A stretch of DNA of 54,191 bases from Candidatus Apopatosoma intestinale (GCA_003524145.1 DODZ01000014.1:1-54191), one strand, 5' to 3'; shown: positions 14,452 to 23,937, counted from the first letter of the stretch. Made by a program: numbers and translations. Notes: a model not told the origin generated them from the letters alone.

Positions 14452-16929
14452 ATGAAAAAACATCTTTTTGCAAAAGTCGTCGCTGTTATTTTTGCAGTGG
14501 CGATGATATTAACGGTATCGCCTGCGGCTCTGCTTTATGCAGGCTTTGCCGCAAATGATACATATGTTTTCATGGCATCGGATGCAGGCGATGGGCTCGC
14601 ATACGAAAACGACTGCTATGAGCCGATTCCGCTTCTCGTGATAAGAATATCCTTTGACCCCAACGGAAACGGCATAAACGACTATGACCCGAATGACCAG
14701 ACAAAGCTGATAAACAAGGATTCTGAATATTACGGTGAGCAGTGGATTTATTCCAAGGCAAGCTCATGGTATACCACGCTTTTTGAAGACAATTTCAAAT
14801 CGCTCAAAAACTACTATAAGGAAATTTCGGACGGAAAATTCTGGTTTTATCCCGCAGAGGAATCGGAGGGAGCGGAAAACGACGGTATTGTAGATGTTGT
14901 TATAAAACAAAAGCATCCGGATGCCATCTACGGTCACAACAGCTCGTCCAAGACAAAATGGGCAAATGAGCGCCAGCTCGCGCTAAAAGCCGCCGACGAA
15001 TATGTCGATTATGCGAAATTCGATAAGAACGGCGATGGTGTTCTCCAGAAAAAGGAGCTTGCCGTAATGTTCGTGATTGGCGGCGTTGAAGCTTCCTCCT
15101 ACAGCGGAGATGCGCAGAAATATTTCTGGAACCATGCGCACTATACCGGCGGCAGTGCCTATACGCTCGACGGCGTAAAGGTTTGCGGCGAGGGATTTGT
15201 CCGTGTCGGTGAGTTTATGGGTGCCGAGAGAACACTTACCGTCGGCACAATTGCGCACGAGCTCGGGCATTTTCTCGGTGCCGCCGATCTCTACGATACC
15301 TCGACAAATTCAAATAAATACGGCGAGTATGTCGGAAGCATGTCACTGATGGGAAACGGCAACCATAACAGAAAAGACGGAGAGGCAAGCGGTCAGTCAC
15401 CTTCACATCTCGACCCCTACCATGCGCTGAAATTCGGCTTCTGCGGATATACTCCCGCAGCAAACGGAGAATATACGCTTTATTCCCGCCAGAGTACAGA
15501 GGGCAAGTATTCCGTGCTCCGCATAAATACGCCAAATCCCAAAGAATACTACCTTGTGGAAAACAGATATAATGTTGCGGCAGGGCACGAGGAATATTTC
15601 GATTCAAACTCCTTTGACCAGAAAGGCATTGTCATCTGGCATATAGACGAATCAGTCAATACGGCAAACCGCTCGGATAAGGGAAATGACCCGATGGTAA
15701 CTGTGCTCTCGGCAAACAAAACTCTGAACGCTTACGGTGCTTTCAGAAATAACGAAACCGATGCGGCAAACAAGAAGCAGTTTGTGAATACAAACTACAA
15801 ATTCCCCGTTAGCGGCACTTTCTATACGCTTCTCACCGAGGAAGAGGCTAAAGATTTCAAGGTGACGATAGATATCCTCTCCGAGGGCGCTAACGAGATG
15901 AAGATAAAAGTCACGACTTCATATACATCCGGTCCCTACGGAAAGGTAACTGTATCTGACAAGGGACTCGATAATATCGTTTTCACAACGAAGATAACCA
16001 CCATGAACGGCGGAAAATTCGTTTCATGCGGATATATCATCTCCGACAAAGCCGATGTGACCGAGGAAAACGGAACAAAAGTTACCTGCAAGCCCGATGA
16101 AAACGGCGTATTCTCCCATGAATTCACAGGTCTTGCGAGCGGAAAGAAATATTATTATAAGGCATTTATCGAGAGCAATCTCGGCACGACCTTTTATGAC
16201 GGCTCGGCAATAACCCTGCTTCCCGTAAAGGAAAAGGATTACGCTACATTTTATCTGTGCCAGAATATGCCGGGTACTCGCGGCGGCTTCTACAATGTCA
16301 AGGTTTATCCCGGGAATACTCTCAAATATTCGCTTGCGATGAAGAGAACCAACTATTCCTTCGGCGGCTGGTATTACGATGAGGATTTCAGCGGTGATCG
16401 CTATGATATGTCTGCGGTAAAGAACGACAAGACCGATGTCTATCTATATGCAAAGTGGATAAAGACTACCGAGGCGGCAATACTGAAATTTGAAAATGCC
16501 ACGCCGAAATTCCCCGTATATGCGGTTGAGGTAGGCGATACCTTCATGACGCCTTATGCAGAGGAAAGAGCGGGATATAAATTCGGCGGATGGTATGAGG
16601 ATGCTGAATTTACCTCCGAGTTTGACTTCGGCAAGCCTGCCGATGAATCGGGTGAGATTTCTGTTTACGCAAAATGGATAAGCGAATCAGGTGAACCGGA
16701 AACAAGCGGCACAACTGCGACTACGGGCACGACCGTAGCGACAGGAACAACCGATACCACCGGCACCGCCGACATAACGACCGCAAGCGGCACCGAAGCA
16801 TCGACTTCGGAAACGACGGCGGACAAAGAAAATGGCGGAATCGACACAGGCGTGATAGTTGTTTTCATTGCGGCGGCTATTGCCATAATCGGTTGCTTCA
16901 CGGTAGTTATCACAAAAAAGAAGAAATAA
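14452..16929 (+). CDS. Surface-anchored M6-like metalloprotease with InlB-type repeats
   Basis: 825 aa. An N-terminal signal peptide covers about residues 1-32. The zinc site HELGHFLGAADLYD lies near residue 269, typical of M6 (immune inhibitor A-like) peptidases. Two Ca-binding-like acidic loops (DPNGNGINDYD and DKNGDGVLQKKE) flank the N-terminal part. Two Listeria-Bacteroides (InlB B-type) repeats with GGWY...YAKW follow around residues 610-745, then a Thr/Gly-rich linker, one membrane helix and a KKKK tail. It is probably exported and tethered by the C-terminal helix. The ribosome binding site is GGAGG. Substrates are unknown. Confidence 0.88.
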   Translation: MKKHLFAKVVAVIFAVAMILTVSPAALLYAGFAANDTYVFMASDAGDGLAYENDCYEPIPLLVIRISFDPNGNGINDYDPNDQTKLINKDSEYYGEQWIYSKASSWYTTLFEDNFKSLKNYYKEISDGKFWFYPAEESEGAENDGIVDVVIKQKHPDAIYGHNSSSKTKWANERQLALKAADEYVDYAKFDKNGDGVLQKKELAVMFVIGGVEASSYSGDAQKYFWNHAHYTGGSAYTLDGVKVCGEGFVRVGEFMGAERTLTVGTIAHELGHFLGAADLYDTSTNSNKYGEYVGSMSLMGNGNHNRKDGEASGQSPSHLDPYHALKFGFCGYTPAANGEYTLYSRQSTEGKYSVLRINTPNPKEYYLVENRYNVAAGHEEYFDSNSFDQKGIVIWHIDESVNTANRSDKGNDPMVTVLSANKTLNAYGAFRNNETDAANKKQFVNTNYKFPVSGTFYTLLTEEEAKDFKVTIDILSEGANEMKIKVTTSYTSGPYGKVTVSDKGLDNIVFTTKITTMNGGKFVSCGYIISDKADVTEENGTKVTCKPDENGVFSHEFTGLASGKKYYYKAFIESNLGTTFYDGSAITLLPVKEKDYATFYLCQNMPGTRGGFYNVKVYPGNTLKYSLAMKRTNYSFGGWYYDEDFSGDRYDMSAVKNDKTDVYLYAKWIKTTEAAILKFENATPKFPVYAVEVGDTFMTPYAEERAGYKFGGWYEDAEFTSEFDFGKPADESGEISVYAKWISESGEPETSGTTATTGTTVATGTTDTTGTADITTASGTEASTSETTADKENGGIDTGVIVVFIAAAIAIIGCFTVVITKKKK

Positions 16930-16935
16930 TATATG

Positions 16936-16970
16936 AAAAAATCGGCAGGCTTTGCTGCCGATTTTTTCTT
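16936..16970 (+). terminator. Intrinsic terminator after the M6 protease
   Basis: Stem AAAAAATCGGCAG / CTGCCGATTTTTT with loop GCTTTG, followed by CTTTT. Confidence 0.9.
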
Positions 16971-16978
16971 TTAACTTA

Positions 16979-17007
16979 TTGAATTATCATATGATGTGTG
17001 GTAATAT
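16979..17007 (+). promoter_or_regulatory. Probable promoter of the manA-nfnAB unit
   Basis: TTGAAT (16979-16984), 17-base spacer, TAATAT (17002-17007), 35 bases before the manA ATG. Confidence 0.5.
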
Positions 17008-17042
17008 ATAAATATTATTGAAGGATAAAAGAGGAAAATGCT

Positions 17043-17975
17043 ATGAGATATCCTATAAAGCTTGCACCTGTCACAAAGCAGATAATATGGGGAGGCACGC
17101 GCCTTTCGCGCGAATACGGAATAGGCACCCCGGGTGAAAAAATAGCCGAGGCATGGGAGCTGACCTGCCGTCCCGACGGCGTGAATACCGTTATCGGCGG
17201 AGAATATGACGGAAAATCATTTGAGGAATATATAAAAGAAAATCCGGATTATATCGCAAAAGGCTTTTCGGGCGACCGATTTCCGCTTCTGATAAAGCTT
17301 ATCGATGCAGAGGCTGACCTATCAATTCAGGTTCATCCCGATAACGAATATGCGCTCGCGCATACGGACGACCTCGGAAAAACAGAGATGTGGTATATCG
17401 TTTCAGCTACGCCCGATGCTAAGATAATCTACGGGCTCAAGAAGAAATATACAAGTGACGAAATCCGTTCCGCAATAGCTGCGGGAACGCTCGAATCGCT
17501 GATGAATTATGTTCCCGTGAAGGCGGGGGAATCGTATTTTATCCCCTCGGGTATGGTTCATGCTATCTGCCATGGCATACTTATTGCCGAAATCCAGCAG
17601 AATTCGAACATAACATACCGTGTATATGATTACAACCGCCGTCAGCCGGACGGCTCGCTTCGTGCGCTCCACGTGGACGACGCGCTCGCAGTAATAGAAC
17701 GATTTGATGAAAATGCGACAGTTTCGGAGCACGGCGGCGACATCATCGCAAAATGCAGGTATTTCACCGTGCGCAAACTCGCACTTGCGGGAGAGGAAAA
17801 GCTTGCGGCATGCGAGCAGAGCTTCGTCCACCTGCTCTGCACAGAGGGAAGCGCGGAGATAATCTGCGGCGGCAAGAAATATGCCATGGATAAAGGCGAA
17901 AGCTATTTTATCCCCGCCGGCACAGGCGATTTTACCCTCTGCGGCAAGGCGGAAATAATCGCGACAACGCTTTGA
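17043..17975 (+). CDS. manA: Mannose-6-phosphate isomerase, class I (short form)
   Basis: 310 aa, cupin fold. Zinc ligands lie in IQVHPDNEYA (Gln and His), a Glu in KTEMWY, and His in PSGMVHAI; YRVYDYNRRQPDG is the usual following block. It interconverts mannose-6-phosphate and fructose-6-phosphate in the cytoplasm. The length fits the short Firmicutes type. GAGGAAAA precedes the ATG. nfnA starts 26 bases after its stop, so co-transcription is possible though functionally unrelated. Confidence 0.92.
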   Translation: MRYPIKLAPVTKQIIWGGTRLSREYGIGTPGEKIAEAWELTCRPDGVNTVIGGEYDGKSFEEYIKENPDYIAKGFSGDRFPLLIKLIDAEADLSIQVHPDNEYALAHTDDLGKTEMWYIVSATPDAKIIYGLKKKYTSDEIRSAIAAGTLESLMNYVPVKAGESYFIPSGMVHAICHGILIAEIQQNSNITYRVYDYNRRQPDGSLRALHVDDALAVIERFDENATVSEHGGDIIAKCRYFTVRKLALAGEEKLAACEQSFVHLLCTEGSAEIICGGKKYAMDKGESYFIPAGTGDFTLCGKAEIIATTL

Positions 17976-18001
17976 TACAGTAAAAAAACGGAGAAAAGCC
18001 T

Positions 18002-18856
18002 ATGTACAGAATAGCTGAAAAGAGATTTCTTAATTCCACCGTGGCTGAAATGAAGATAGAAGCGCCGATGGTTGCAAAAAAGGCTGAGGCGGGGCAGTTT
18101 ATCATTCTCCGCACAGACGAAAGCGGAGAGCGCATACCGCTGACCGTCGCGGGAGCGGACCGCGAGCGCGGCACGGTGAGGATTATTTTTCAGGTAGTCG
18201 GTGCGACTACGGAAAAGCTGAGTCGCATGGAGGCAGGGGAGTGCCTGCATGATTTTGTAGGTCCACTCGGCACGGCAACAAAGCTTGACGGACTGAAAAA
18301 AGTATGCATAGTCGGCGGCGGTGTCGGATGCGCTATAGCTCTGCCGATAGCGGAAAAGCTGAATAAATCCGGCGCCGAGGTCACGAGCATAATCGGCTTT
18401 CGCAATAAAGCGCTTCTGATTCTGGAGGATGAATTTTCCGCCTGCTCGGACAGACTCACCGTAATGACTGACGATGGCTCATACGGCGAAAAGGGAAATG
18501 TCACGGTTCCCCTCGGCAAAATGCTCGAAGCGGGCGAAAAATTCGATATGATTATAGCTATAGGTCCGCTCGTGATGATGAAATTTGTCGTTCTCACGGC
18601 GAAGCCCTACGGCGTGCCTGTCACGGTTTCAATGAATCCGATAATGATAGACGGCACGGGTATGTGCGGCGGTTGCAGGCTCACGCTCAACACCGCGGAC
18701 GGCAAGGTGACGAAATTTGCCTGCGTTGACGGTCCCGATTTCGACGGGTACGAGGTTGATTTCGATGAAGCTATGACGCGCAGCAGAATGTACGGCGCTT
18801 TTGAGCGGAAGGCTCACGAAAAAGTATGCAATCTCCTGAAAAAGGAGGCAAACTGA
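18002..18856 (+). CDS. nfnA: NADH-dependent reduced ferredoxin:NADP oxidoreductase, small subunit
   Basis: 284 aa, a ferredoxin-NADP reductase-like FAD/NAD domain protein. It starts MYRIAEKRFLNSTVAEMKIEAP, with the FAD-binding pattern GQFIILRTDESGERIPLT and the NAD-binding GGGVGCAIALPIAE. A C-terminal [2Fe-2S] site is GMCGGCRLTL with a later Cys. NfnA pairs with NfnB to couple exergonic and endergonic transfer between NADH, NADPH and ferredoxin by flavin bifurcation. No glutamate synthase large subunit is present, so Nfn is preferred over a GltD-type role. Confidence 0.88.
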   Translation: MYRIAEKRFLNSTVAEMKIEAPMVAKKAEAGQFIILRTDESGERIPLTVAGADRERGTVRIIFQVVGATTEKLSRMEAGECLHDFVGPLGTATKLDGLKKVCIVGGGVGCAIALPIAEKLNKSGAEVTSIIGFRNKALLILEDEFSACSDRLTVMTDDGSYGEKGNVTVPLGKMLEAGEKFDMIIAIGPLVMMKFVVLTAKPYGVPVTVSMNPIMIDGTGMCGGCRLTLNTADGKVTKFACVDGPDFDGYEVDFDEAMTRSRMYGAFERKAHEKVCNLLKKEAN

Positions 18857-18858
18857 AT

Positions 18859-20280
18859 ATGACTTCCAATATAAATATGTCTCCTGAAAGAAATTCCATG
18901 CCGACGCAGGATGCACGCGAGAGAGCGCATAACTTCAACGAGGTAGCTCTCGGTTACAGCGAAGAGGCGGCGATAAATGAGGCTTTTCGTTGCCTGAACT
19001 GCAAAAACATGCCTTGTGTCGACGGATGCCCCGTAAAAATCCGTATTCCGGAATTTATCGCCGCGGTGCGTGGCGGTGATTTCGAGGGTGCATACAAGAT
19101 AATAACCGAAGCATCGTCGCTTCCCGCCGTATGCGGCAGAGTATGCCCGCAGGAAACGCAATGCGAATCAAAGTGCGTGCGCGGTCTGAAAGGCGAATCG
19201 GTCGGCATAGGCAGGCTTGAAAGGTTTATCGCCGATTGGCACAATACTTTCGGCGATGGCAATGTAAGCGCACCAAAGCCGAACGGACACAGAGTGGCTG
19301 TCATCGGCTCGGGACCTTCCGGACTCACCTGTGCGGGCGACCTTGCAAAGAAAGGCTATGCCGTTACGGTTTACGAAGCGCTTCATACGGCGGGCGGTGT
19401 ACTTGTATACGGTATACCGGAATTTCGTCTGCCGAAAGATATAGTTGCAAAAGAGGTCGAAACTCTCCGGGGGCTCGGCGTCGATATAGAAACAAATGTC
19501 GTCATAGGAAAAACGCTGACTGTAGACGAGCTTTTTGCTATGGGCTATGAAGCTGTTTTCATAGGCTCTGGCGCGGGACTGCCGAATTTTATGGGTATCC
19601 CGGGAGAGGCACTCTGCGGAGTTTATTCCGCAAATGAATTTCTCACTCGGAGCAATCTGATGCGTGCTTATCTTGCGGATTCCGATACGCCTATCATGAA
19701 AGGCGGCAGGGTTGCCGTTGTCGGCGGCGGCAATGTCGCCATGGACGCGGCAAGAACGGCTCTGCGACTCGGCGCCGACAAGGTTTATATAGTTTACAGG
19801 CGCTCGATGAATGAGCTTCCCGCAAGGCGCGAAGAGGTGGAACACGCCGAGGAGGAGGGAATAGAATTCCGCCTGCTCTGCAATCCTGTGGAGATACTCG
19901 GCTTCTCAAATCCCGAAAATCCGCGAGACCCCAAAAACGGATTTGTGCGCGGTATCCGCTGCATAAAAATGGAACTCGGCGAGCCGGATGCAAGGGGCAG
20001 GCGACGCCCCGTCGAAATCGCCGGCAGTGAATTTGATATGGAGGTCGATACCGTCATTATGGCGATAGGCACTTCTCCTAATCCTCTGATAAAATCGACG
20101 ACCGCAGGGCTTGAAGTAAATGCCCGCGGCGGTATTGTTGTAAATGAGGAGGGACTTACTTCGCGCGATGCCGTATATGCGGGAGGCGATGCCGTGACCG
20201 GTGCCGCGACCGTTATTTCCGCCATGGGTGCGGGCAAAACCGCGGCAAAGGCGATAGACGGATATCTTGCTGGCAAGTAA
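18859..20280 (+). CDS. nfnB: NADH-dependent reduced ferredoxin:NADP oxidoreductase, large subunit
   Basis: 473 aa from the ATG at 18859, chosen because AAAGGAGG ends 10 bases before it; an in-frame upstream ATG lies inside nfnA. The N-terminal [4Fe-4S] ligands are CLNCKNMPCVDGCP and CPQETQCESKC. The FAD site is VAVIGSGPSGLTCAG and the NADP site is VAVVGGGNVAMDAARTA. It is homologous to the glutamate synthase small subunit (annotated gltA/gltD in many genomes). It forms the bifurcating complex with NfnA, whose stop is two bases upstream. Confidence 0.88.
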   Translation: MTSNINMSPERNSMPTQDARERAHNFNEVALGYSEEAAINEAFRCLNCKNMPCVDGCPVKIRIPEFIAAVRGGDFEGAYKIITEASSLPAVCGRVCPQETQCESKCVRGLKGESVGIGRLERFIADWHNTFGDGNVSAPKPNGHRVAVIGSGPSGLTCAGDLAKKGYAVTVYEALHTAGGVLVYGIPEFRLPKDIVAKEVETLRGLGVDIETNVVIGKTLTVDELFAMGYEAVFIGSGAGLPNFMGIPGEALCGVYSANEFLTRSNLMRAYLADSDTPIMKGGRVAVVGGGNVAMDAARTALRLGADKVYIVYRRSMNELPARREEVEHAEEEGIEFRLLCNPVEILGFSNPENPRDPKNGFVRGIRCIKMELGEPDARGRRRPVEIAGSEFDMEVDTVIMAIGTSPNPLIKSTTAGLEVNARGGIVVNEEGLTSRDAVYAGGDAVTGAATVISAMGAGKTAAKAIDGYLAGK

Positions 20281-20301
20281 TTTCGATTTATTTTCGCATT
20301 A

Positions 20302-20330
20302 TTGTGCAAAAAATTTGCTTTTGCTATAGA
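20302..20330 (+). promoter_or_regulatory. Probable promoter of the HAD phosphatase gene
   Basis: TTGTGC (20302-20307), 17-base spacer, TATAGA (20325-20330). A weaker match than others in the window. Confidence 0.4.
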
Positions 20331-20397
20331 CAAATCGGAAATTTCCTGCTAAAATATGAAGTCGGAAATTCAGATTTGCACAGGAGAACATAATAAA

Positions 20398-21054
20398 ATG
20401 ATAAAAGCAGTGGTTTTTGACCTTGACGGAACACTGACAAATACGATGCCGGACCTCATCATTACAATCTCGGAGGTTCGCGAGGTATACGGGCTTCCGC
20501 CGATAACGGAAGAAGAGGTGCTCAGCGCCGTAAATCTTTCGACGCCCGAGTTTATAAAGCTCTGCATGTCTCAGCTTCCCACAGAGGAGCAGAAGGAAGA
20601 GGCTGTCGGAGTATACCTTGAACACTACAAAAATCATATGGTTGATAAGACGCACCCGTATGACGGCATAGTAAAGCTTCTTCATAAGCTGAGAGACGAG
20701 GGCAAGAAGATAGCCGTGCTCTCAAATAAGGATGATATCAATGTCAAATTCATATGCGATACATTTTTCCGAGGGCTTATCGACGAGCCTTGGGGCAAAA
20801 GGGACGAATATCCCGGCAAGCCCGACCCGACAAGTGCCTTTGCACTCATGAAGGTTCTCGGGTGCGAGCCTCGCGAGATAGCTTATATAGGAGATTCCGA
20901 TGTCGATATGAAAACAGGGCGCAATGCGGGCTTTGTTACCGTCGGCGCAAGCTGGGGCTACAGACCTGCCGAGATTCTGCGCGAGACGGGTGCGGAATAT
21001 ATCGTCGACAGTGCGGCGGATTTCGGAAAGCTCATAGATAAGCTCGACTCATGA
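20398..21054 (+). CDS. HAD-family phosphatase (phosphoglycolate phosphatase-like)
   Basis: About 218 aa from the ATG at 20398, preceded by AGGAGAA; an in-frame ATG 42 bases upstream lacks such a site. HAD motifs are complete: FDLDGTLTNT (I), VLSNKDD (II), GKPDPT (III) and YIGDSDVDMKTG (IV). The cap region between I and II is helical as in Gph/PGP-type enzymes, so it probably dephosphorylates phosphoglycolate or a similar small phosphate. It stands alone. Confidence 0.85.
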   Translation: MIKAVVFDLDGTLTNTMPDLIITISEVREVYGLPPITEEEVLSAVNLSTPEFIKLCMSQLPTEEQKEEAVGVYLEHYKNHMVDKTHPYDGIVKLLHKLRDEGKKIAVLSNKDDINVKFICDTFFRGLIDEPWGKRDEYPGKPDPTSAFALMKVLGCEPREIAYIGDSDVDMKTGRNAGFVTVGASWGYRPAEILRETGAEYIVDSAADFGKLIDKLDS

Positions 21055-21061
21055 CAAAGCC

Positions 21062-21090
21062 TTGACTTTTACCTGAAACGGGTGTAAAAT
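21062..21090 (+). promoter_or_regulatory. Promoter of the UxuB-like SDR gene
   Basis: TTGACT (21062-21067), 17-base spacer, TAAAAT (21085-21090), 43 bases before the start codon. Confidence 0.6.
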
Positions 21091-21133
21091 ATTACCGTAA
21101 ATAATCGGCATTTGCCGAAAGGAGATAATACAA

Positions 21134-21988
21134 ATGAAAGTACCCTTTAAAATCGAACTAAAGGACAAGGTTGCCGTTGTCACAGGCGGCGGCGGCATAC
21201 TCTGCTCGGAATTTGCACGCGCCCTCGCGGCTTGCGGCGCAAAGGTTGCCGTTTGCGACCTGCGTCTTGAGGCTGCACAGAAGGTCGTCGACGAAATAAC
21301 GGCAGACGGCGGCACTGCTATCGCCGTTGCGGCAAACGTACTCGACAAAGAGAGCCTCGAGGCGGCAAGAAAGACAATAAACGAAAAGCTCGGCACCTGC
21401 GATATACTGCTCAACGGTGCAGGAGGAAACAATCCGAAAGGAACAACGACAAAGGAATATCTTTTTCCCGATGATCTGAAGGACGCGGGCAATGCGGTAA
21501 CATTTTTTGACCTTGACCCAAAGGGAGTTGAATTTGTTTTTAATCTCAACTTCCTCGGAACGCTTCTGCCGACGCAGACATTCGCGCGCGATATGGCTGA
21601 GAAGAAGGGCTGCTGTATAGTCAATATCTCAAGCATGAATGCGTTCACACCGCTTACCAAAATTCCCGCATACTCGGGTGCAAAGGCGGCTGTTTCCAAC
21701 TTTACACAGTGGCTTGCCGTTCACTTTTCAAAGGTCGGCATCCGCGTAAACGCCATCGCTCCCGGTTTCTTCCTCACGGATCAGAACAGAGCTCTCCTCA
21801 CAAATCCCGACGGAAGCTATACGGAGAGAAGCCACAAGATTCTCCGCAATACGCCAATGGAAAAATTCGGCGAGCCGAGCGACCTTGTAGGCACGCTCCT
21901 CTGGCTCTGCGATGAGGGCGCCGCAGGCTTTGTAAACGGCATTGTCGTTCCCGTAGACGGCGGATTCTCCGCTTACTCGGGAGTTTAA
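21134..21988 (+). CDS. SDR oxidoreductase, D-mannonate oxidoreductase-like
   Basis: 284 aa short-chain dehydrogenase. The cofactor loop is TGGGGILCSEFA and the catalytic Tyr/Lys lie in YSGAKAA after the Ser in NISSMNAF. The GILC variant of the Gly motif and the NGAGGNNPKGTT block are found in the SDR-type fructuronate reductases/mannonate oxidoreductases (Bacillus YjmF/UxuB group), which reduce fructuronate to mannonate in glucuronate breakdown. No uxuA is in the window, so the substrate is inferred. It is a single gene with its own promoter and terminator. Confidence 0.8.
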   Translation: MKVPFKIELKDKVAVVTGGGGILCSEFARALAACGAKVAVCDLRLEAAQKVVDEITADGGTAIAVAANVLDKESLEAARKTINEKLGTCDILLNGAGGNNPKGTTTKEYLFPDDLKDAGNAVTFFDLDPKGVEFVFNLNFLGTLLPTQTFARDMAEKKGCCIVNISSMNAFTPLTKIPAYSGAKAAVSNFTQWLAVHFSKVGIRVNAIAPGFFLTDQNRALLTNPDGSYTERSHKILRNTPMEKFGEPSDLVGTLLWLCDEGAAGFVNGIVVPVDGGFSAYSGV

Positions 21989-21999
21989 AATACAAATAC

Positions 22000-22038
22000 A
22001 GCCCGACAGTGCAGCGAAATCCGCTTTGTCGGGCTTTT
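22000..22038 (+). terminator. Intrinsic terminator after the SDR gene
   Basis: Stem AGCCCGACA / TGTCGGGCT with a smaller inner AGCG/CGCT hairpin, followed by TTTT. Confidence 0.85.
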
Positions 22039-22057
22039 ATTCAGACGGAGGCTTATT

Positions 22058-22648
22058 ATGCAGGAAAACATGGATAATATAATTCGGGTTTTTGACTTTG
22101 TGAAAGAGATAGACAAAATGAAAACGGTGCTTCGCCGCTCGCTTATATACGACGGCTCAAAAAGAGAAGACGATGCCGAGCATTCATGGCATCTCGCCAT
22201 GATGGCAATCCTTTTTGAAAAGTATGCGCCGTTTCCGCTCAATATGGAAAAAATTCTCAAGATGACGCTTGTTCATGACCTTGTCGAAATATATGCTGGC
22301 GATACCTTCGCATATGATGTTGTCGGCTATTCGGACAAGGCAGAGAGGGAAAGAAAAGCGGCAGACAAGCTTTTTTCGCTCTGCCCCGAGGCAAAGGCTC
22401 TGCGTGCGCTCTGGGAGGAGTTTGACGCCGAGGAGACAAACGATGCGAAATATGCCGCATCGCTTGACAGGATACAGCCTTTCATCTCAAATGCGCTCAA
22501 TGAGGGCTATACATGGGTACTGAACGGCGTGACAAAGGATGCCGTGTACAAGCGCATGGCTCCCGTAAAGGAGGGGCTACCTGCCGTATATCCCTATATC
22601 GAGAGCATAATTCTCGATGAGGTGAAAAAAGGTCACATCAAGGAATGA
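22058..22648 (+). CDS. HD-domain phosphohydrolase (YfbR-like)
   Basis: 196 aa. HD-superfamily metal ligands are seen as DDAEHSWHLAMMA and VHDLVEIYAGD, matching the HD_3 group that includes the 5'-deoxynucleotidase YfbR. It probably hydrolyses deoxynucleoside monophosphates in the cytoplasm. GGAGG precedes the ATG. A perfect terminator follows directly. The substrate has not been established from sequence. Confidence 0.82.
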   Translation: MQENMDNIIRVFDFVKEIDKMKTVLRRSLIYDGSKREDDAEHSWHLAMMAILFEKYAPFPLNMEKILKMTLVHDLVEIYAGDTFAYDVVGYSDKAERERKAADKLFSLCPEAKALRALWEEFDAEETNDAKYAASLDRIQPFISNALNEGYTWVLNGVTKDAVYKRMAPVKEGLPAVYPYIESIILDEVKKGHIKE

Positions 22649-22653
22649 GTAAC

Positions 22654-22684
22654 AAAAAAAGACCGCCGCGGCGGTCTTTTTTTA
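22654..22684. terminator. Bidirectional intrinsic terminator
   Basis: GACCGCCG/CGGCGGTC palindrome flanked by A7 and T8 tracts between convergent genes (HD protein and the zinc-operon lipoprotein). Confidence 0.92.
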
Positions 22685-22687
22685 TGT

Positions 22688-23104
22688 TTATTTCATTTCT
22701 TCAACATCAATATAATAATAATCAATGCCGAGCTCATTATATGATTTTATCTTGCCCTGTATGGTTATTTTCGTGTTTTCCGCGGGATAGCTCAACTTGC
22801 TTTCGTCAAGCAGAAATTCATATCCCCATGAGCAGCAGCCTGTGCTGTCGGTGCCGGTAACGAAATGGTAGTAGTTTCCGGTTTCATCGAAGTAGCTTTT
22901 GACATACGAGCCGGAAATGCGTATGGTCATGCCGAGATAGCCCTCCGGCGTTTTTTTCATATTTTCTATGGTGGAATATATAAGCGTATCACTCATTTTT
23001 GTCATATCGAGTACGCCGTTTCCTTTTCCACAGGCGGATACTGCGAGCAAAAGCATCAGCAGAGCAAGAAGAGCGGAGAGAGTCCGCATATAATTATGCT
23101 TCAT
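22688..23104 (-). CDS. Zinc-operon lipoprotein with OB-like domain
   Basis: 138 aa from an ATG with GGAGG upstream; a longer frame reading back into znuB is rejected. A signal peptide ends in the lipobox LAVSAC. The mature part has five short beta strands in an OB-like pattern and a paired Cys motif TGCCSWGYEF. The start overlaps the znuB stop as ATGA, placing it last in the zinc operon. Lipoproteins with this GCC motif commonly accompany Firmicutes zinc transporters by my recollection; a metal-handling role is inferred, not shown. Confidence 0.75.
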   Translation of the reverse strand: MKHNYMRTLSALLALLMLLLAVSACGKGNGVLDMTKMSDTLIYSTIENMKKTPEGYLGMTIRISGSYVKSYFDETGNYYHFVTGTDSTGCCSWGYEFLLDESKLSYPAENTKITIQGKIKSYNELGIDYYYIDVEEMK

Positions 23105-23937
23105 GAATGCCTCCTTATTTTTCCTATCAGAGTAAATACGGCAAGCAGAATAAGATTTGCCGCGACGATGGTTGAGCCGACGGGCGTGCCATAGAGTATG
23201 GCGATGAAAAGTCCGAGCAGAGCGCAGAACACCGATATGATGACGGAGCATACCGTCACCTGCTTGAAGCTCCTGAATATCTGCATGGCGGAAACGGCAG
23301 GGAAGATTATCAGAGCGGAAACAAGAAGTGCGCCGACAAGACTCATGGAAAGAACGATAACGACTGCTATGATAATCGCAAAAGCCGTATCATATATTGC
23401 CGTCGGCGTTCCCGATGCGCGTGAAAACTCCTCATCAAATGTGATGGAAAATATCTTATTATAAAATATTGTAAAAAATGTCACAACACCTGTGCAAAGA
23501 CCTGCGCAGAGCCATACCTCACCCGCTGTCAGCGTGAGTATTGAGGTTGAGCCGAAAAGCGTGGTGCAGACATCGGTTGCCGTGTTTGCCGACGATGGGA
23601 AAATATTGAGGATGAGATAACCTATGGCAAGAGCGGAAACGGATATGAGGGCTATAGAGGTATCACCCTTGAATTTCCCCTTGAAGCGGAGCAGAAATAC
23701 AGCCGCGATTATTGTTAACGGCATGGCGACAGCCATTGGCGCAAGACTGAGAGCTGAGGCTATAGCCATGGCACCGAAAGCCACATGAGAAAGTCCGTCG
23801 CCTATCATGGAGTAGCGCTTAAGTACGAGGCTTACGCCGATGAGCGATGAGCAGAGGGCTATAAGCACGCCTGCGATTATCGCATAGCGTACAAAAGAGA
23901 AGGAAAGGTAATTGGATAGTTTTTCAATTATATTCAT
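23101..23937 (-). CDS. znuB: Zinc ABC transporter permease
   Basis: About 278 aa from the ATG at 23937, which follows AAAGGAGGGGG. It has eight or nine hydrophobic helices and the family patterns GDGLSHVAFGAMA and SLVGALLVSALIIFPA, as in ZnuB/MntB-type (ABC-3) permeases. It forms the membrane channel for Zn2+ (possibly Mn2+) with ZnuC and receives metal from ZnuA. It overlaps znuC by 14 bases and the lipoprotein gene by 4. Confidence 0.92.
   Translation of the reverse strand: MNIIEKLSNYLSFSFVRYAIIAGVLIALCSSLIGVSLVLKRYSMIGDGLSHVAFGAMAIASALSLAPMAVAMPLTIIAAVFLLRFKGKFKGDTSIALISVSALAIGYLILNIFPSSANTATDVCTTLFGSTSILTLTAGEVWLCAGLCTGVVTFFTIFYNKIFSITFDEEFSRASGTPTAIYDTAFAIIIAVVIVLSMSLVGALLVSALIIFPAVSAMQIFRSFKQVTVCSVIISVFCALLGLFIAILYGTPVGSTIVAANLILLAVFTLIGKIRRHS

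Noticed and set aside
18190..18597. Antisense frame in nfnA
   Set aside because: Shadow of a well-supported gene.
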